From NCBI GenBank assembly GCA_007280205.1, contig QYPX01000081.1, forward strand, positions 58,442-122,441: 64,000 nt of DNA. The letters are read 5' to 3'. Shown here piece after piece: positions 28,632 through 37,590 of this stretch (position 1 is its first letter; every line of letters begins with the position of its first letter). The stretch comes from Comamonadaceae bacterium (GTDB lineage Bacteria; Pseudomonadota; Gammaproteobacteria; Burkholderiales; Burkholderiaceae_C). The position numbers were made by a program, and so were the translations under genes. The notes beneath the pieces are model-generated. The model was not told the origin of the DNA. It ran no database searches and saw only the letters and a program-made list of their open reading frames with translations.

Positions 28632-29753
28632 ATGAGCCTCCTTTTTTCGCCCTTGACCTTGCCCTCGCCACGGGGTGGGCTGACGCTGCCCAATCGCATC
28701 GTGGTGGCGCCCATGTGCCAGTATTCGGCGCAGGAAGGCGTCGTGGGCGACTGGCATTTGATGCACTGGGGCAACCTGTTCAACAGCGGCGCTGCCCTGT
28801 TCACCATCGAGGCGACCGCGGTGTTGCCCGAGGGGCGGATCACGCCCGGTTGCATAGGCCTGTGGGATGAGCGCACCGAGACAGCGCTGGCCGATACCCT
28901 GCAGCGCGCGCGTCAATTGGCGCCGCCGACGGTGGTGTGCATCCAGCTGGCCCATGCTGGCCGCAAGGCTTCCAGCGCCCTGCCCTGGCAGGGGGGGCAG
29001 TTGCTGAAAATCGAGCAGGGCGGTTGGGAAACCTTTGCACCCTCAGCCCAGGCCTACCTGCCCAGTGAACCTGCGCCTACCGCTTTGACGTTAGAAAAGA
29101 TGGCTCAGATCCGCGATGCATTTGTCGCAGCAGCCCAGCGCGCCGAGCGCATGGGCATCGAAGCAGTCGAAATTCACAATGCGCACGGTTATTTGCTGCA
29201 CGAGTTCCTGTCGCCGCTGGCCAATCAGCGCAGCGACAACTATGGCGGCAACTTCGAGAACCGGATCCGCTATCCGCTGGAAGTTTTTGCTGCCGTGCGC
29301 CAGGCATTTGATGGCGTGCTGGGGCTGCGTCTGTCGGCCTCGGACTGGGTCGATGGCGGCTGGGACGTGACGCAAAGCGCCGAGTTCTCGAAGCGTTTGA
29401 AGGCTGCCGGCTGCGACTTCATCCATGTCTCCTCCGGCGGCATCTCACCGGCGCAGAAGATTAGCCTGGGCGCTGGTTATCAAGTGCCGTTTGCGCGCGA
29501 GATTCGCCAGGCCAGCGGCATGCTGACCACTGCCGTCGGCCTGATCACCGAAGCGCAGCAGGCTGAAGCCATTTTGCAGGCCGGCGACGCCGATCTGATT
29601 GCCTTGGGCAGGCCTTTTTTGTATCAACCGCGCTGGGCCTGGCAGGCGGCAGCTGCCTTGGGAGCCGAGGTCAGCGCCAATCCGGTGTACTGGCGCTGCC
29701 TGCCGCGCGAGGCGCAAGCGGTGTTTGGGCCGGTCAAGATTGGCATGCGCTAA
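28632..29753 (+). CDS. NADH:flavin oxidoreductase, old yellow enzyme (YqjM/NamA-like)
   Basis: A 373-residue FMN enzyme of the thermophilic-like old yellow enzyme class, which reduces activated C=C bonds with NAD(P)H. Visible motifs are NRIVVAPMCQYSA (with the class-specific Cys near FMN), QLAHAGRKAS, IEIHNAHGYLLHEFLSPLAN (written here as VEIHNAHGYLLHEFLSP), the active-site NxxxDNYGG as NQRSDNYGGNFENR, and the FMN-phosphate loop ITEAQQAEAIL...DLIALGRPFL. A poor ribosome site precedes the ATG. A palindromic repeat cluster is directly upstream and a second repeat directly downstream. Confidence 0.93.
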   Translation: MSLLFSPLTLPSPRGGLTLPNRIVVAPMCQYSAQEGVVGDWHLMHWGNLFNSGAALFTIEATAVLPEGRITPGCIGLWDERTETALADTLQRARQLAPPTVVCIQLAHAGRKASSALPWQGGQLLKIEQGGWETFAPSAQAYLPSEPAPTALTLEKMAQIRDAFVAAAQRAERMGIEAVEIHNAHGYLLHEFLSPLANQRSDNYGGNFENRIRYPLEVFAAVRQAFDGVLGLRLSASDWVDGGWDVTQSAEFSKRLKAAGCDFIHVSSGGISPAQKISLGAGYQVPFAREIRQASGMLTTAVGLITEAQQAEAILQAGDADLIALGRPFLYQPRWAWQAAAALGAEVSANPVYWRCLPREAQAVFGPVKIGMR

Positions 29754-29760
29754 GGTGATG

Positions 29761-29834
29761 TGGCCCCCACGCTCGGCACTGCGTGTCCTCGCTGCCCCCC
29801 GAGGGGGCTGTTTCCCCTTGGGGCGGCCCGGCGG
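29761..29834. repeat. Palindromic element, intergenic copy
   Basis: About 75 bases with a central perfect palindrome in GCTGCCCCCCGAGGGGGC (29791-29808). It also contains GCCCCCACGCT (29763-29773) and TTGGGGCGGCCCGGCG (29818-29833). The same three blocks in the same order and spacing recur inside topB at 50221-50296. It separates the old yellow enzyme gene from murU. Confidence 0.85.
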
Positions 29835-29869
29835 GGAAACTGCTCCCGGCACTCGGCAGTGTGTGTCCA

Positions 29870-30649
29870 ATGTCTGACATGAGAGTTCCCGCCATGTTGC
29901 TCTGCGCGGGTCGCGGCGAGCGCATGCGGCCCCTGACTGATGCCGCGCCCAAGCCTATGCTGGCGCTGCGCGGCAAGCCTTTGATGCAGTGGCCGATGGA
30001 GGCGCTGGTGCGCGGTGGATTTACCCGGTTGGTGATCAATACGGCCTGGCTGGGCGAGCAGATCGAAGCGGCATTTGGAACTGTCTTTTCACCCTTGGCC
30101 GCGCAGACACCAGTGCAGATTGCCTATTCACGTGAGGGCACCGATTTTGGCGCTGCGCTGGAAACCGCCGGTGGGATCGTGCGCGCGTTGCCGCGCTTGT
30201 TTCCGGTTGACTCGAGCGGTCAGAGCGCAGAACTGTTCTGGCTGCTCGCCAGCGACGTCTTCGCCCCGGACTTCTGTTTTGAGCAGGCGGCTGTCGAGCG
30301 TTTTGCTGACAGTGGCAAGTTGGCGCACCTCTGGTTGGTGCCCAATCCAGAGCACCATCCGCTTGGTGACTTTGGCATCAGCAGCGACGGCCTGGCGCTG
30401 AGCCAGGCCACGGTCCAATACACTTACTCGGCCATGGGCCTGTACAGTCGCAAATTGTTTGCCCCGCCCTGGTGTGACATCGTTTCAGGTAACCCGCAAG
30501 GCGTCAAAGCCCCTTTGGCGCCACTGCTGCGCGCCGCCATGGACAATGCGCAGGTGAGTGCCGAACTGTACCGCGGCGTCTGGGCTGACATCGGTACCCC
30601 AGAGCGACTGCAAGAGCTCAACCAAACAGGAAAAATGGATCAACCATGA
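29870..30649 (+). CDS. murU: Nucleotidyltransferase, MurU-like
   Basis: A 259-residue sugar-1-phosphate nucleotidyltransferase. The N-terminal signature LCAGRGERMRPLTDAAPKPM and GKPLMQW match N-acetylmuramate 1-phosphate uridylyltransferase MurU, which makes UDP-MurNAc in a peptidoglycan recycling route that bypasses de novo synthesis and gives fosfomycin tolerance. The metal-binding Asp is in LASDVF. Its usual partner kinase AmgK is not in the window. The start is uncertain (ATG 29870 or 29879; no good ribosome site before either). The stop overlaps the pepP start (ATGA). Confidence 0.78.
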   Translation: MSDMRVPAMLLCAGRGERMRPLTDAAPKPMLALRGKPLMQWPMEALVRGGFTRLVINTAWLGEQIEAAFGTVFSPLAAQTPVQIAYSREGTDFGAALETAGGIVRALPRLFPVDSSGQSAELFWLLASDVFAPDFCFEQAAVERFADSGKLAHLWLVPNPEHHPLGDFGISSDGLALSQATVQYTYSAMGLYSRKLFAPPWCDIVSGNPQGVKAPLAPLLRAAMDNAQVSAELYRGVWADIGTPERLQELNQTGKMDQP

Positions 30650-32046
30650 ACACGTCTTCCACAACTCCCTACGCGCAACGCCGCACCCGACTGGCTGCCC
30701 TGCTGGGATCCAAGGGCATCGCCATCATCCCGAGCGCGCCCGAGCAGCAACGCAACCGGGATTCCGACTTTTTGTATCGGCACGACAGCTACTTTTACTA
30801 CCTGACCGGCTTTGCCGAGCCGAAAGCCTGGCTGGTTGTCACGGGCGACGGCAAGAGCACGCTGTTTTGCCAGCCCAAAGACCTGGAGCGCGAGATCTGG
30901 GACGGTTTTCGACTCGGTCCCGATGCGGCACCAGCGCAAGTTGGCGTCGACGCGGCATTCTCAGTGGCCGAAATGGATCAGCAACTGCCGGCGCTGCTCG
31001 ATGGCCGCGATGCCGTCTGGTATCCGTTTGCCACCCACAAGGCGCTGGAAACACGCATTGACGGCTGGCTTGGCAGTTTGCGCGCGCGGGTGCGTTATGG
31101 CGCTCTGTGCCCACAGCAGCTGCGCGATCTGTGCGTGCTGCTTGATGAAATGCGCTTGTTCAAGGACAGTCATGAGCAGGACATCATGCGCCGCGCCGCG
31201 CAAATCAGCGCTGGCGCCCACGTTCGCGCCATGCAGCTGAGCGCTCGCATGCTGCGCGCTGGTGAGCCGGTGCGTGAATACCATCTGGACGCGGAACTGC
31301 TGCACGAGTTCCGTCGCCATGGCTCGCAATACCCTGCCTATGGTTCCATCGTGGCGGCCGGCGCCAATGCCTGCGTATTGCACTACCGGGCTGACGCGGG
31401 TGAGGTGCGTGACGGCGAACTGGTGCTGATAGACGCCGGCTGCGAGTTGGACGGCTACGCCAGCGACATCACACGCACCTTTCCGGCCAACGGCAAGTTC
31501 AGCGCGCCCCAGCGCGCCCTGTACGAACTGGTGCTGGCGTCGCAGGAGGCGGCCATCGCAGCAACCCGTGCCGGTGCGCGCTTTACCGACCCGCATGAGG
31601 CAACGGTCAAGGTGCTGGCGCAAGGCATGCTGGACCTGGGGCTGCTCGACAGCAACAAGGTCGGCAGCCTGCAGGACGTGATCGAGAAGCGTGCCTACTT
31701 TCAGTTTTACATGCACCGCACCGGCCACTGGATCGGTATGGATGTGCATGATTGCGGCAGCTACATTGAACCCTCAGAAGTGGGCACGGTGAGCGAGCGC
31801 AAGGATCCGCTCAGCGGCGAACTCATCAAGGACCGGCCGGCGCGCATCCTGCAAAGCGGCATGGTGCTGACGATTGAACCGGGCATTTACGTGCGCGCCG
31901 CCGAAGGTGTGCCGGAACAGTTTCACAACATCGGCATCCGGATTGAGGACGACGCCATCGTGACCGCCACTGGGTGTGAACTGATCAGTCGTGACGTGCC
32001 GGTGACGGTACAGGAAATTGAGGCGCTGATGCGGGGGGTGATTTGA
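30646..32046 (+). CDS. pepP: Aminopeptidase P (Xaa-Pro aminopeptidase)
   Basis: A 466-residue manganese peptidase that removes an N-terminal residue preceding proline. The N-terminal creatinase-like domain (about 1-170) is followed by the pita-bread fold: metal ligands in VLIDAGCELDGYASDITRTF (two Asp), HRTGHWIGMDVHD (His), LTIEPGIY (Glu) and IGIRIEDDA (Glu). The start overlaps the murU stop by four bases. It converges on the pilin-glycosylation gene 22 bases away. Confidence 0.94.
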   Translation: MNTSSTTPYAQRRTRLAALLGSKGIAIIPSAPEQQRNRDSDFLYRHDSYFYYLTGFAEPKAWLVVTGDGKSTLFCQPKDLEREIWDGFRLGPDAAPAQVGVDAAFSVAEMDQQLPALLDGRDAVWYPFATHKALETRIDGWLGSLRARVRYGALCPQQLRDLCVLLDEMRLFKDSHEQDIMRRAAQISAGAHVRAMQLSARMLRAGEPVREYHLDAELLHEFRRHGSQYPAYGSIVAAGANACVLHYRADAGEVRDGELVLIDAGCELDGYASDITRTFPANGKFSAPQRALYELVLASQEAAIAATRAGARFTDPHEATVKVLAQGMLDLGLLDSNKVGSLQDVIEKRAYFQFYMHRTGHWIGMDVHDCGSYIEPSEVGTVSERKDPLSGELIKDRPARILQSGMVLTIEPGIYVRAAEGVPEQFHNIGIRIEDDAIVTATGCELISRDVPVTVQEIEALMRGVI

Positions 32047-32068
32047 CGCAGGGATTGCTTAGAATATT

Positions 32069-33775
32069 TCAGTCCGGCCAGGCGACGGCTGCTATGGATG
32101 GGTACTGGAGAGATTGTTTGGACCAAATAGTTTTGGCGGTGAGGCAATCTTCTTCAGCTGCAACTTTGCACAGTTTTTTTAGCCACCTCTGCGCTTCTTC
32201 CGGACGTTGATTCAAGGCCAAGACAGATGCCATCTTGTGGATAAGAATAGCGCTGGGATACAGACCGGTGACGTTGCGCATCCACTCAAGTTCACCATCG
32301 GTGATGCCGGGCTTAGGTTCAACCCGGGCAAATTTTATGTAATCCCGCCATTGTGTTAACAAGATCACATCCGGTGGACCAACTGGCATCGTGATTTTGA
32401 TGCGGGCCCATTCCATGCGCAGGGTCTGGTAGCTTGGTTCAATGTGTGTGTAATCGCGAATGATGGTAACCAGCAGCGTTGTCGCGCCGAACCAAAATAC
32501 AAACAAAACCCAGCGCCCGGTCAACAAGACAGGACGAACGTCCAGTCGGGTGTGGAGCGATCCCATGACCAAACCGGCGGGCAGCAAAAAGTAGGCGTAA
32601 TACAAAGGAAGTTCGAACATGGCGTGATTGGCCAGCAGCAGCAGAAAGAGCAGGAGGATTGCGTTTTCTGCGTTCTGAACCGCGTAAAGGCGCTTCAACA
32701 ACCACCAGACCAGGGCAATGGACGTAAGCAAACCCAATGGGATGCCGCACCACAGGACCAGATCAAGAAATAGATTGTGCGAATACGTAAAAACCTGGTG
32801 CAAGGGTGCAAATTCCGAGGTGACCGCCATGTGGGCCAAAGCAACCTGGTTCCATCCATAGCCAAACCATGGCCGCTGCCACACAGCATCCAGCAGCATA
32901 GTCCATGCAAGTGGGCGCATTTCGCCGCTTATTCGGGTGATGTCATGCGGGACTGTTTGCAGATTCCCCTGTGAAAATACTTGCCACCAGCCTAGAGCAG
33001 CCACGCAAAGCATGAAGTACAAGCCTAATCCACAAATGGCCCAACTGACGCGTGGGTTGCCCCAAAGGCGACGCCAAAGCAGGCAAGCGCCGACCAGTAA
33101 GGCGACGCCCAGCCACGCCGTGCGCGACCCGGTCAAGGCAATTCCGAACAGCAGGTAAAGGGCTGTGAGCAGTGCGGTTCGTATACCGATGTACTTGCGA
33201 ATCAGCCCCCATCCGCTGGCCAATAGGCCCCACAGCAAAAAAGTTGCCAGTTGATTGGGCTGCCCGAAGTTGGCGTGTGGCCTGCTCGGGCCGCCGCCCA
33301 TGGTCCAGAGCTGGATTCCATCCAGTTGCAACCATTGTTGTAATTGCAGCCCAACCGACAGGAGTGCAGCAATCCCGATCGCCAGAAACAGGCCATCACC
33401 AAGCTGGCCAGGGGTGCTCGATTCCCAACGTGCACCGCTAAGCAAGGCCATCAGCAAGCCAGCCAGGTAGGCTAAAGAGATCCAGAGATTTCCAGCGATT
33501 GGCATCATGCCAGAGGCAAATTGAACGCAGGGGACGCACATCAGTGCCGCGGCCAACAGGGTGAGGCGGTGCCAGGCGACAGGACTGTTTGAGCGCCAGA
33601 CTACTGCCAATGCCGCGAGGGATGCCGTCAGCGCAACCCAGGCATCGGAATGGAATGACAACCAGGGCCAGTAGTGATTCGGTAATAGCCAGCCGATTGC
33701 CAAAGTGCAGGACCAAAGGACCAGCCAGAAAGGTGTCAGCGCTGGTTTGTTCAATGCCATGGGTCTGGTACTCAT
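32069..33775 (-). CDS. Wzy/PglL-type O-oligosaccharyltransferase, probably for pilin
   Basis: A 568-residue integral membrane protein with about 11-12 hydrophobic segments and a C-terminal soluble part. The central periplasmic-loop region has the PglL/Wzy_C_2 features: NFGQPNQLATFLLWGL, GSRTAWLGVALLVG, and YGWNQVALAHMAV followed by FTYSHNLFLDLVLWCGIP. This family attaches lipid-linked glycans to Ser/Thr of type IV pilins and other exported proteins. It lies immediately after pilA and a terminator on the same strand. ATG 33775 is used; ATG 33760 is possible. Confidence 0.85.
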   Translation of the reverse strand: MSTRPMALNKPALTPFWLVLWSCTLAIGWLLPNHYWPWLSFHSDAWVALTASLAALAVVWRSNSPVAWHRLTLLAAALMCVPCVQFASGMMPIAGNLWISLAYLAGLLMALLSGARWESSTPGQLGDGLFLAIGIAALLSVGLQLQQWLQLDGIQLWTMGGGPSRPHANFGQPNQLATFLLWGLLASGWGLIRKYIGIRTALLTALYLLFGIALTGSRTAWLGVALLVGACLLWRRLWGNPRVSWAICGLGLYFMLCVAALGWWQVFSQGNLQTVPHDITRISGEMRPLAWTMLLDAVWQRPWFGYGWNQVALAHMAVTSEFAPLHQVFTYSHNLFLDLVLWCGIPLGLLTSIALVWWLLKRLYAVQNAENAILLLFLLLLANHAMFELPLYYAYFLLPAGLVMGSLHTRLDVRPVLLTGRWVLFVFWFGATTLLVTIIRDYTHIEPSYQTLRMEWARIKITMPVGPPDVILLTQWRDYIKFARVEPKPGITDGELEWMRNVTGLYPSAILIHKMASVLALNQRPEEAQRWLKKLCKVAAEEDCLTAKTIWSKQSLQYPSIAAVAWPD

Positions 33776-33788
33776 TCAAAGCGCAATG

Positions 33789-33814
33789 AAAAAAGGCACC
33801 CTCACTGGGTGCCC
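33789..33814 (-). terminator. Terminator downstream of pilA
   Basis: On the minus strand GGCACCC and GGGTGCC form a 7-bp stem with a 5-base loop, followed by six T residues. It sits 67 bases after the pilA stop and 14 bases before the glycosyltransferase start, so most pilA transcripts should stop here. Confidence 0.9.
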
Positions 33815-33880
33815 TTGCTTGGACTGCCTATCCCCTGTGGGGAACGGCAGCGCCAAAAGTTTAAATCAAGCTGTGGTCAA

Positions 33881-34315
33881 TCAGGTCTTCGGAAGATACT
33901 TGGCATCGACGGTTCCTGTGACCGCCCAAGTGATGCCCGACGCGCCGCAGGTTGCCGTGTAGATGATCGTTTGGCCCGCAGTTACTGCGGAGCCGATGGC
34001 CTTCATTACTACAGTCACGGTACCTGCCGTAGCAGATGTGCCCGTTGCAGTTACCGATGTGACGTAGGTTGAGGTGATAGCGGCCGCGGCCGGGAGGCCC
34101 AATGATGCGTTGGTGGTGCCATCGAGGGTGGCTTCACTGCATGCCAAGCCCATTGCGGTACGTGCGGGGGATGAAACGCTGATTCCTTCCGATACTTTCG
34201 CTTTCGTCGTGTAATCCTGATAAGCCGGCAATGCTACTGCGGCCAAAATACCAATAATCGCAACGACGATCATCAATTCGATCAGGGTGAAACCCTTTTG
34301 CAGAGAACGTTTCAT
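33881..34315 (-). CDS. pilA: Type IV major pilin (type IVa)
   Basis: A 144-residue prepilin. The leader MKRSLQKG is cut by prepilin peptidase before [20 protein letters not shown], with the invariant Glu5 of the mature protein. Two cysteines (in LACSEA and TATCGAS) should form the C-terminal disulfide loop. The mature globular part is very poor in charged residues and rich in Ala, Thr, Ser and Gly, which suits O-glycosylation by the neighbouring transferase. The ATG at 34315 is selected by the leader length. A sigma-54 type promoter lies about 50 bases upstream. Confidence 0.96.
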   Translation of the reverse strand: MKRSLQKGFTLIELMIVVAIIGILAAVALPAYQDYTTKAKVSEGISVSSPARTAMGLACSEATLDGTTNASLGLPAAAAITSTYVTSVTATGTSATAGTVTVVMKAIGSAVTAGQTIIYTATCGASGITWAVTGTVDAKYLPKT

Positions 34316-34365
34316 ATCAAACTCCATTTATGTGACAGTAAAACCAGGGATTGGTAAGTATCAGA

Positions 34366-34381
34366 AGCAGGTTTTGTGCCA
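34366..34381 (-). promoter_or_regulatory. Sigma-54 promoter of pilA
   Basis: Read on the minus strand TGGCACAAAACCTGCT matches the -24/-12 sigma-54 consensus, with GG and GC separated by exactly 10 bases. The start of transcription would be near 34355, giving a 40-base leader. PilR-type activators control pilA this way in Pseudomonas and relatives; no pilSR genes are in the window. The remainder of the 187-base spacer up to pilB is AT-richer and shows an imperfect hairpin at about 34458-34475. Confidence 0.8.
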
Positions 34382-34502
34382 GGCTCATCCGGCAGCGAAA
34401 TCGCCCGTTTAGCAGGTGAATTCAGGAAAAAGTGGAAAAGTCCAGAGGGGCGAACCAAAAATTGTCCCAAAAGTGACAATTTTGTCAGGTCATTTTTGTC
34501 GT

Positions 34503-36887
34503 TTACTTGATGCAAACCTGCCTGACCATCTTGATGTCGGTCAGACCCATCATGATCTTTTCCATTCCATCCATCTTCAGTGTACGCATGCCGCCTTCTA
34601 CCGCCGCAGCAAAAATGGCCGCCACGCGGGCGCGCTCCTGAATCAGCCGCTTGATGTCGTCGGAGGCGATCAATAACTCGTGCAAGCCGATGCGGCCCTT
34701 GTAACCGGTCAGGTTGCACTTGTCGCAACCGACGTGGCGGTAAAACCGGATTTGACCGTCCTGAGCATAGGTTTTTTGCCAGCTTTCGATCAATTTTTTT
34801 GTTTCGCCAGCGTAGTCGCTGGTCCAGGCGGCAGAGTGACTCAGTTCTTCGGCATATTCAGCGGCAAACTGCTGCAATTCCTGTTCGCTGGGAACATAAG
34901 ATTCCTTGCAGTCACAAAGTTTCTTGGCCAAGCGCTGCGCCAGAATACCGAGCAGCGCATCGGCGAAGTTGAAGGGGTCCATGCCCATGTCGAGCAGCCG
35001 CGTGATGGATTCCGGTGCCGAATTGGTATGCAGTGTCGAGAACACCAGATGCCCGGTCAGCGAAGCTTCGACACCCATGGCGACGGTTTCCTTGTCGCGC
35101 GACTCGCCCACCATGATGATGTCGGGGTCGGCGCGCAGAAAGGCCCGCATGACGAGCGCGAAGTCAATGCCGGCTTTGCGGTTGATCTGAACCTGGCGCA
35201 AACCCTTTTGCGTGATTTCAACCGGGTCCTCTGCCGTCCAGATCTTGGTATCGGGCGTGTTCAGGTGCTTCAGGATGGAATGCAAAGTCGTGGTCTTGCC
35301 GGAGCCAGTCGGGCCGCAGACGTAGAACAGGCCATAAGGCTTTTCAATGGTCCGGATCACCCGCTCCTTGTTGTGCGGGGTCAGGCCCAGTTTGTCCAGT
35401 GGGATCGGCTCGCCGGCAGCCAGAATACGCATCACCACATCTTCGACGCCGCCGGCTGAAGGAATGGTCGCTACGCGCAACTCGATGTCCAGTGGCCCGT
35501 ATTTCTTGAACTTGATCTTGCCGTCCTGCGGTTTGCGACGCTCGGAAATATCGAGGTCGCACATGATCTTCAGACGGGTCACCATGGCCTGGCGGAAATG
35601 TGCCGGCACCTCGATATAGGGTTGCAGCGTGCCGTCAATCCGAAAACGAATACCGGTTTTGAGCTTGCCGGGCATGGGCTCAATGTGGATGTCTGACACT
35701 TTTTGCTGGTAGGCGTCGATGATGACCTTGTTGACAAACTTGACCAGTTCGTTGTCCGCGGCCGCTGATTCCAGTGAATCGTCATTGCTGCCATCATCGA
35801 GTGCGCCAACGTCCATGTCGGCCAGCAATTCGTTGATCGTACCGCCCTCGACACCACCGGTGAATATTTGCCCCAGCGTCTGGGCAAACTCGGTTTGGGT
35901 AGTGACCCGGTAGGCAAAGCGGGTCATGCGCGAAAAGACCTGCGGCACGACACGGGAGTTGCGCACGGCCTCCGGGTCGGTGCACATGATGACCAGGCCC
36001 TCGGGTGATTCCTCCAGAGGAATCCAGCCCTGGGCCTCAAGAAACTCCCGTTTCAGCGAGCCGTGCAGTGCTTCGGACCGAATGCGCGTGGCGTTCAGTG
36101 GCTCGTAGGGGACGCCGAAAAACTTCGCCAGTGAAGGTCCAATTTGTGCCGGTTGAACCTTGTACTGCTCAATCAGCATCTGTTCAACCGGCACGCCTTC
36201 GTTGCGCGCGGCCTGCAGGCACTGCGCCAACTCGTCTGCCGTCATGATGCCGTCGGAAACCAGACCATCGAACTTGGTGGCCTTTCGCCGCAAATTTTCG
36301 GCGGCCTTCTGTACGCGTTGCCGGATCGCGATCGCAAGTGTCTTGCAAAGTTGCGAGACGCCTTCGACCTCGAGCTCGCTGAAGGCCTGGTTGCTCTTGT
36401 TGTTGATGATCTGCAACACACCATGCAGTGTGTCGCCCTCAAGAATCGGGGCCGCCAGCATCTGGCGCGTTCGGTAGCCTGAGCGCTTGTCAACCTCCTT
36501 CAGAAAAGTCAGCGCCGGGTGGATTTTCTTGAGTGCCTGATCGTCATAGACATCGGTCAGGTTGACCAGTTGTTTGCTGACGGCTGCGTAACCGGCGATG
36601 CTCTGTGGTGTGATCGGAAGCTTGAGCTCGCGGCTGCTTTTCAGACCGGTCTTGACCTTCGAAATAATGGCGCTGCGGTCTTCGTTGACGGCGTACAGGG
36701 TGAGTCGATCTGCATTGAACAGCCGGCAGATATCGTCGCTCGCCTCGAGCATGATCTGTTCAAGATTTTCGGTCTCGTGAATGCGCGCAGTCACCTGCTG
36801 CAACTGCTTGTAGAAAAGTGCCTCAAACTGGATGCCACTTCGCTCAGGCAGGCTTGCCAGGGCTGCTGGTTGTGTCACTTCATCCAT
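34503..36887 (-). CDS. GAF-domain type IV pilus / type II secretion assembly ATPase (PilB/GspE-like)
   Basis: A 794-residue extension motor ATPase. Residues about 25-195 form a GAF domain (LEQIMLEASDDICRLFNADR; RQMLAAPILEGDTLHGVLQI), an unusual N-terminal addition absent from classical PilB. A GspE N-terminal (MshEN-like) domain follows (about 215-360), then the secretion ATPase with Walker A CGPTGSGKTTTL near 520, the Asp box AEDPVEITQKGLRQVQIN, Walker B and His box regions GESRDKETVAMGVEASLTGH, and a C-terminal zinc-type cysteine set (LCDC...CDKCNLTGYKGR). It shares strand and cluster with FHA and PP2C genes. The GAF part suggests control by a small ligand. Confidence 0.9.
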   Translation of the reverse strand: MDEVTQPAALASLPERSGIQFEALFYKQLQQVTARIHETENLEQIMLEASDDICRLFNADRLTLYAVNEDRSAIISKVKTGLKSSRELKLPITPQSIAGYAAVSKQLVNLTDVYDDQALKKIHPALTFLKEVDKRSGYRTRQMLAAPILEGDTLHGVLQIINNKSNQAFSELEVEGVSQLCKTLAIAIRQRVQKAAENLRRKATKFDGLVSDGIMTADELAQCLQAARNEGVPVEQMLIEQYKVQPAQIGPSLAKFFGVPYEPLNATRIRSEALHGSLKREFLEAQGWIPLEESPEGLVIMCTDPEAVRNSRVVPQVFSRMTRFAYRVTTQTEFAQTLGQIFTGGVEGGTINELLADMDVGALDDGSNDDSLESAAADNELVKFVNKVIIDAYQQKVSDIHIEPMPGKLKTGIRFRIDGTLQPYIEVPAHFRQAMVTRLKIMCDLDISERRKPQDGKIKFKKYGPLDIELRVATIPSAGGVEDVVMRILAAGEPIPLDKLGLTPHNKERVIRTIEKPYGLFYVCGPTGSGKTTTLHSILKHLNTPDTKIWTAEDPVEITQKGLRQVQINRKAGIDFALVMRAFLRADPDIIMVGESRDKETVAMGVEASLTGHLVFSTLHTNSAPESITRLLDMGMDPFNFADALLGILAQRLAKKLCDCKESYVPSEQELQQFAAEYAEELSHSAAWTSDYAGETKKLIESWQKTYAQDGQIRFYRHVGCDKCNLTGYKGRIGLHELLIASDDIKRLIQERARVAAIFAAAVEGGMRTLKMDGMEKIMMGLTDIKMVRQVCIK

Positions 36888-36939
36888 AGGGCGAACTCCT
36901 GACGCAAGTGCATTGGACCCATGTCGTGTGGAAGGTCAG

Positions 36940-37545
36940 TCAAGTTTCGACAAACTGCATTTGCGTGCCCGCCAATTCGATCAGGTCACCATTCTTCAGT
37001 GGGACGGGTTCGGAACCAAACGGCCTGCCATTGAGCGAGGGGTTGCCTGCGCCTTCCACGTGGATCACAAAACCACGCTGTTGACGGGTGATGGCTGCGA
37101 CCGCAATGCCGGGCTTGCCGATCGTGGTGACTGCTTTGGTCAGCGGCACCTGCCGGCCGGCAGCTGCTCCCGAGAGTACCTTGATGGCGGCTTGCGGAAC
37201 ATTGGGTGCATCGTCGTTCAAGCCAGCGGGGGCAGTCTTCGGTGAGGGGTCGTCGACAGCATCGCTGATAAATTTGATCTTGTACTTGCCGACCTCGACC
37301 GAGTCGCCGTTTCGCAGCATTTGCTTCTTGGCAGCTTTGCCGTTGACATAGGTGCCGTTGGTGCTGTTAAGGTCTTCCAGATAGACCTCGCTGCCAGAGA
37401 GTTGCAGTACGGCGTGCTCACCACTGATGGCGAGATTGTCAATCACGATATCGTTATATGGCCGCCGACCCAGGGTTGTCCTGTCCTTGGTCAACTGCAC
37501 TTCCTTGATCACGACGCCGTCGATCGAAACAATCATTTTCGGCAT
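36940..37545 (-). CDS. FHA-domain protein with two FHA-like modules
   Basis: A 201-residue cytoplasmic protein. A canonical forkhead-associated domain at about 1-95 carries the phosphothreonine-binding residues TLGRRPYNDIVIDNLAISGE, then HAVL, with LNSTNGTYVNG. A second, more degenerate FHA fold follows at about 120-200 (TTIGKPGIAVAAITRQQRGF, NPSLNGRPFG). FHA domains bind phosphothreonine peptides. It lies between the PP2C phosphatase and the pilus ATPase, so it may couple Thr phosphorylation to pilus extension. No Ser/Thr kinase is in the window. Confidence 0.88.
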   Translation of the reverse strand: MPKMIVSIDGVVIKEVQLTKDRTTLGRRPYNDIVIDNLAISGEHAVLQLSGSEVYLEDLNSTNGTYVNGKAAKKQMLRNGDSVEVGKYKIKFISDAVDDPSPKTAPAGLNDDAPNVPQAAIKVLSGAAAGRQVPLTKAVTTIGKPGIAVAAITRQQRGFVIHVEGAGNPSLNGRPFGSEPVPLKNGDLIELAGTQMQFVET

Positions 37546-37590
37546 GACTGACTCCTGTTACTGAACCTGACTATGGATGCTCTCATGAAT

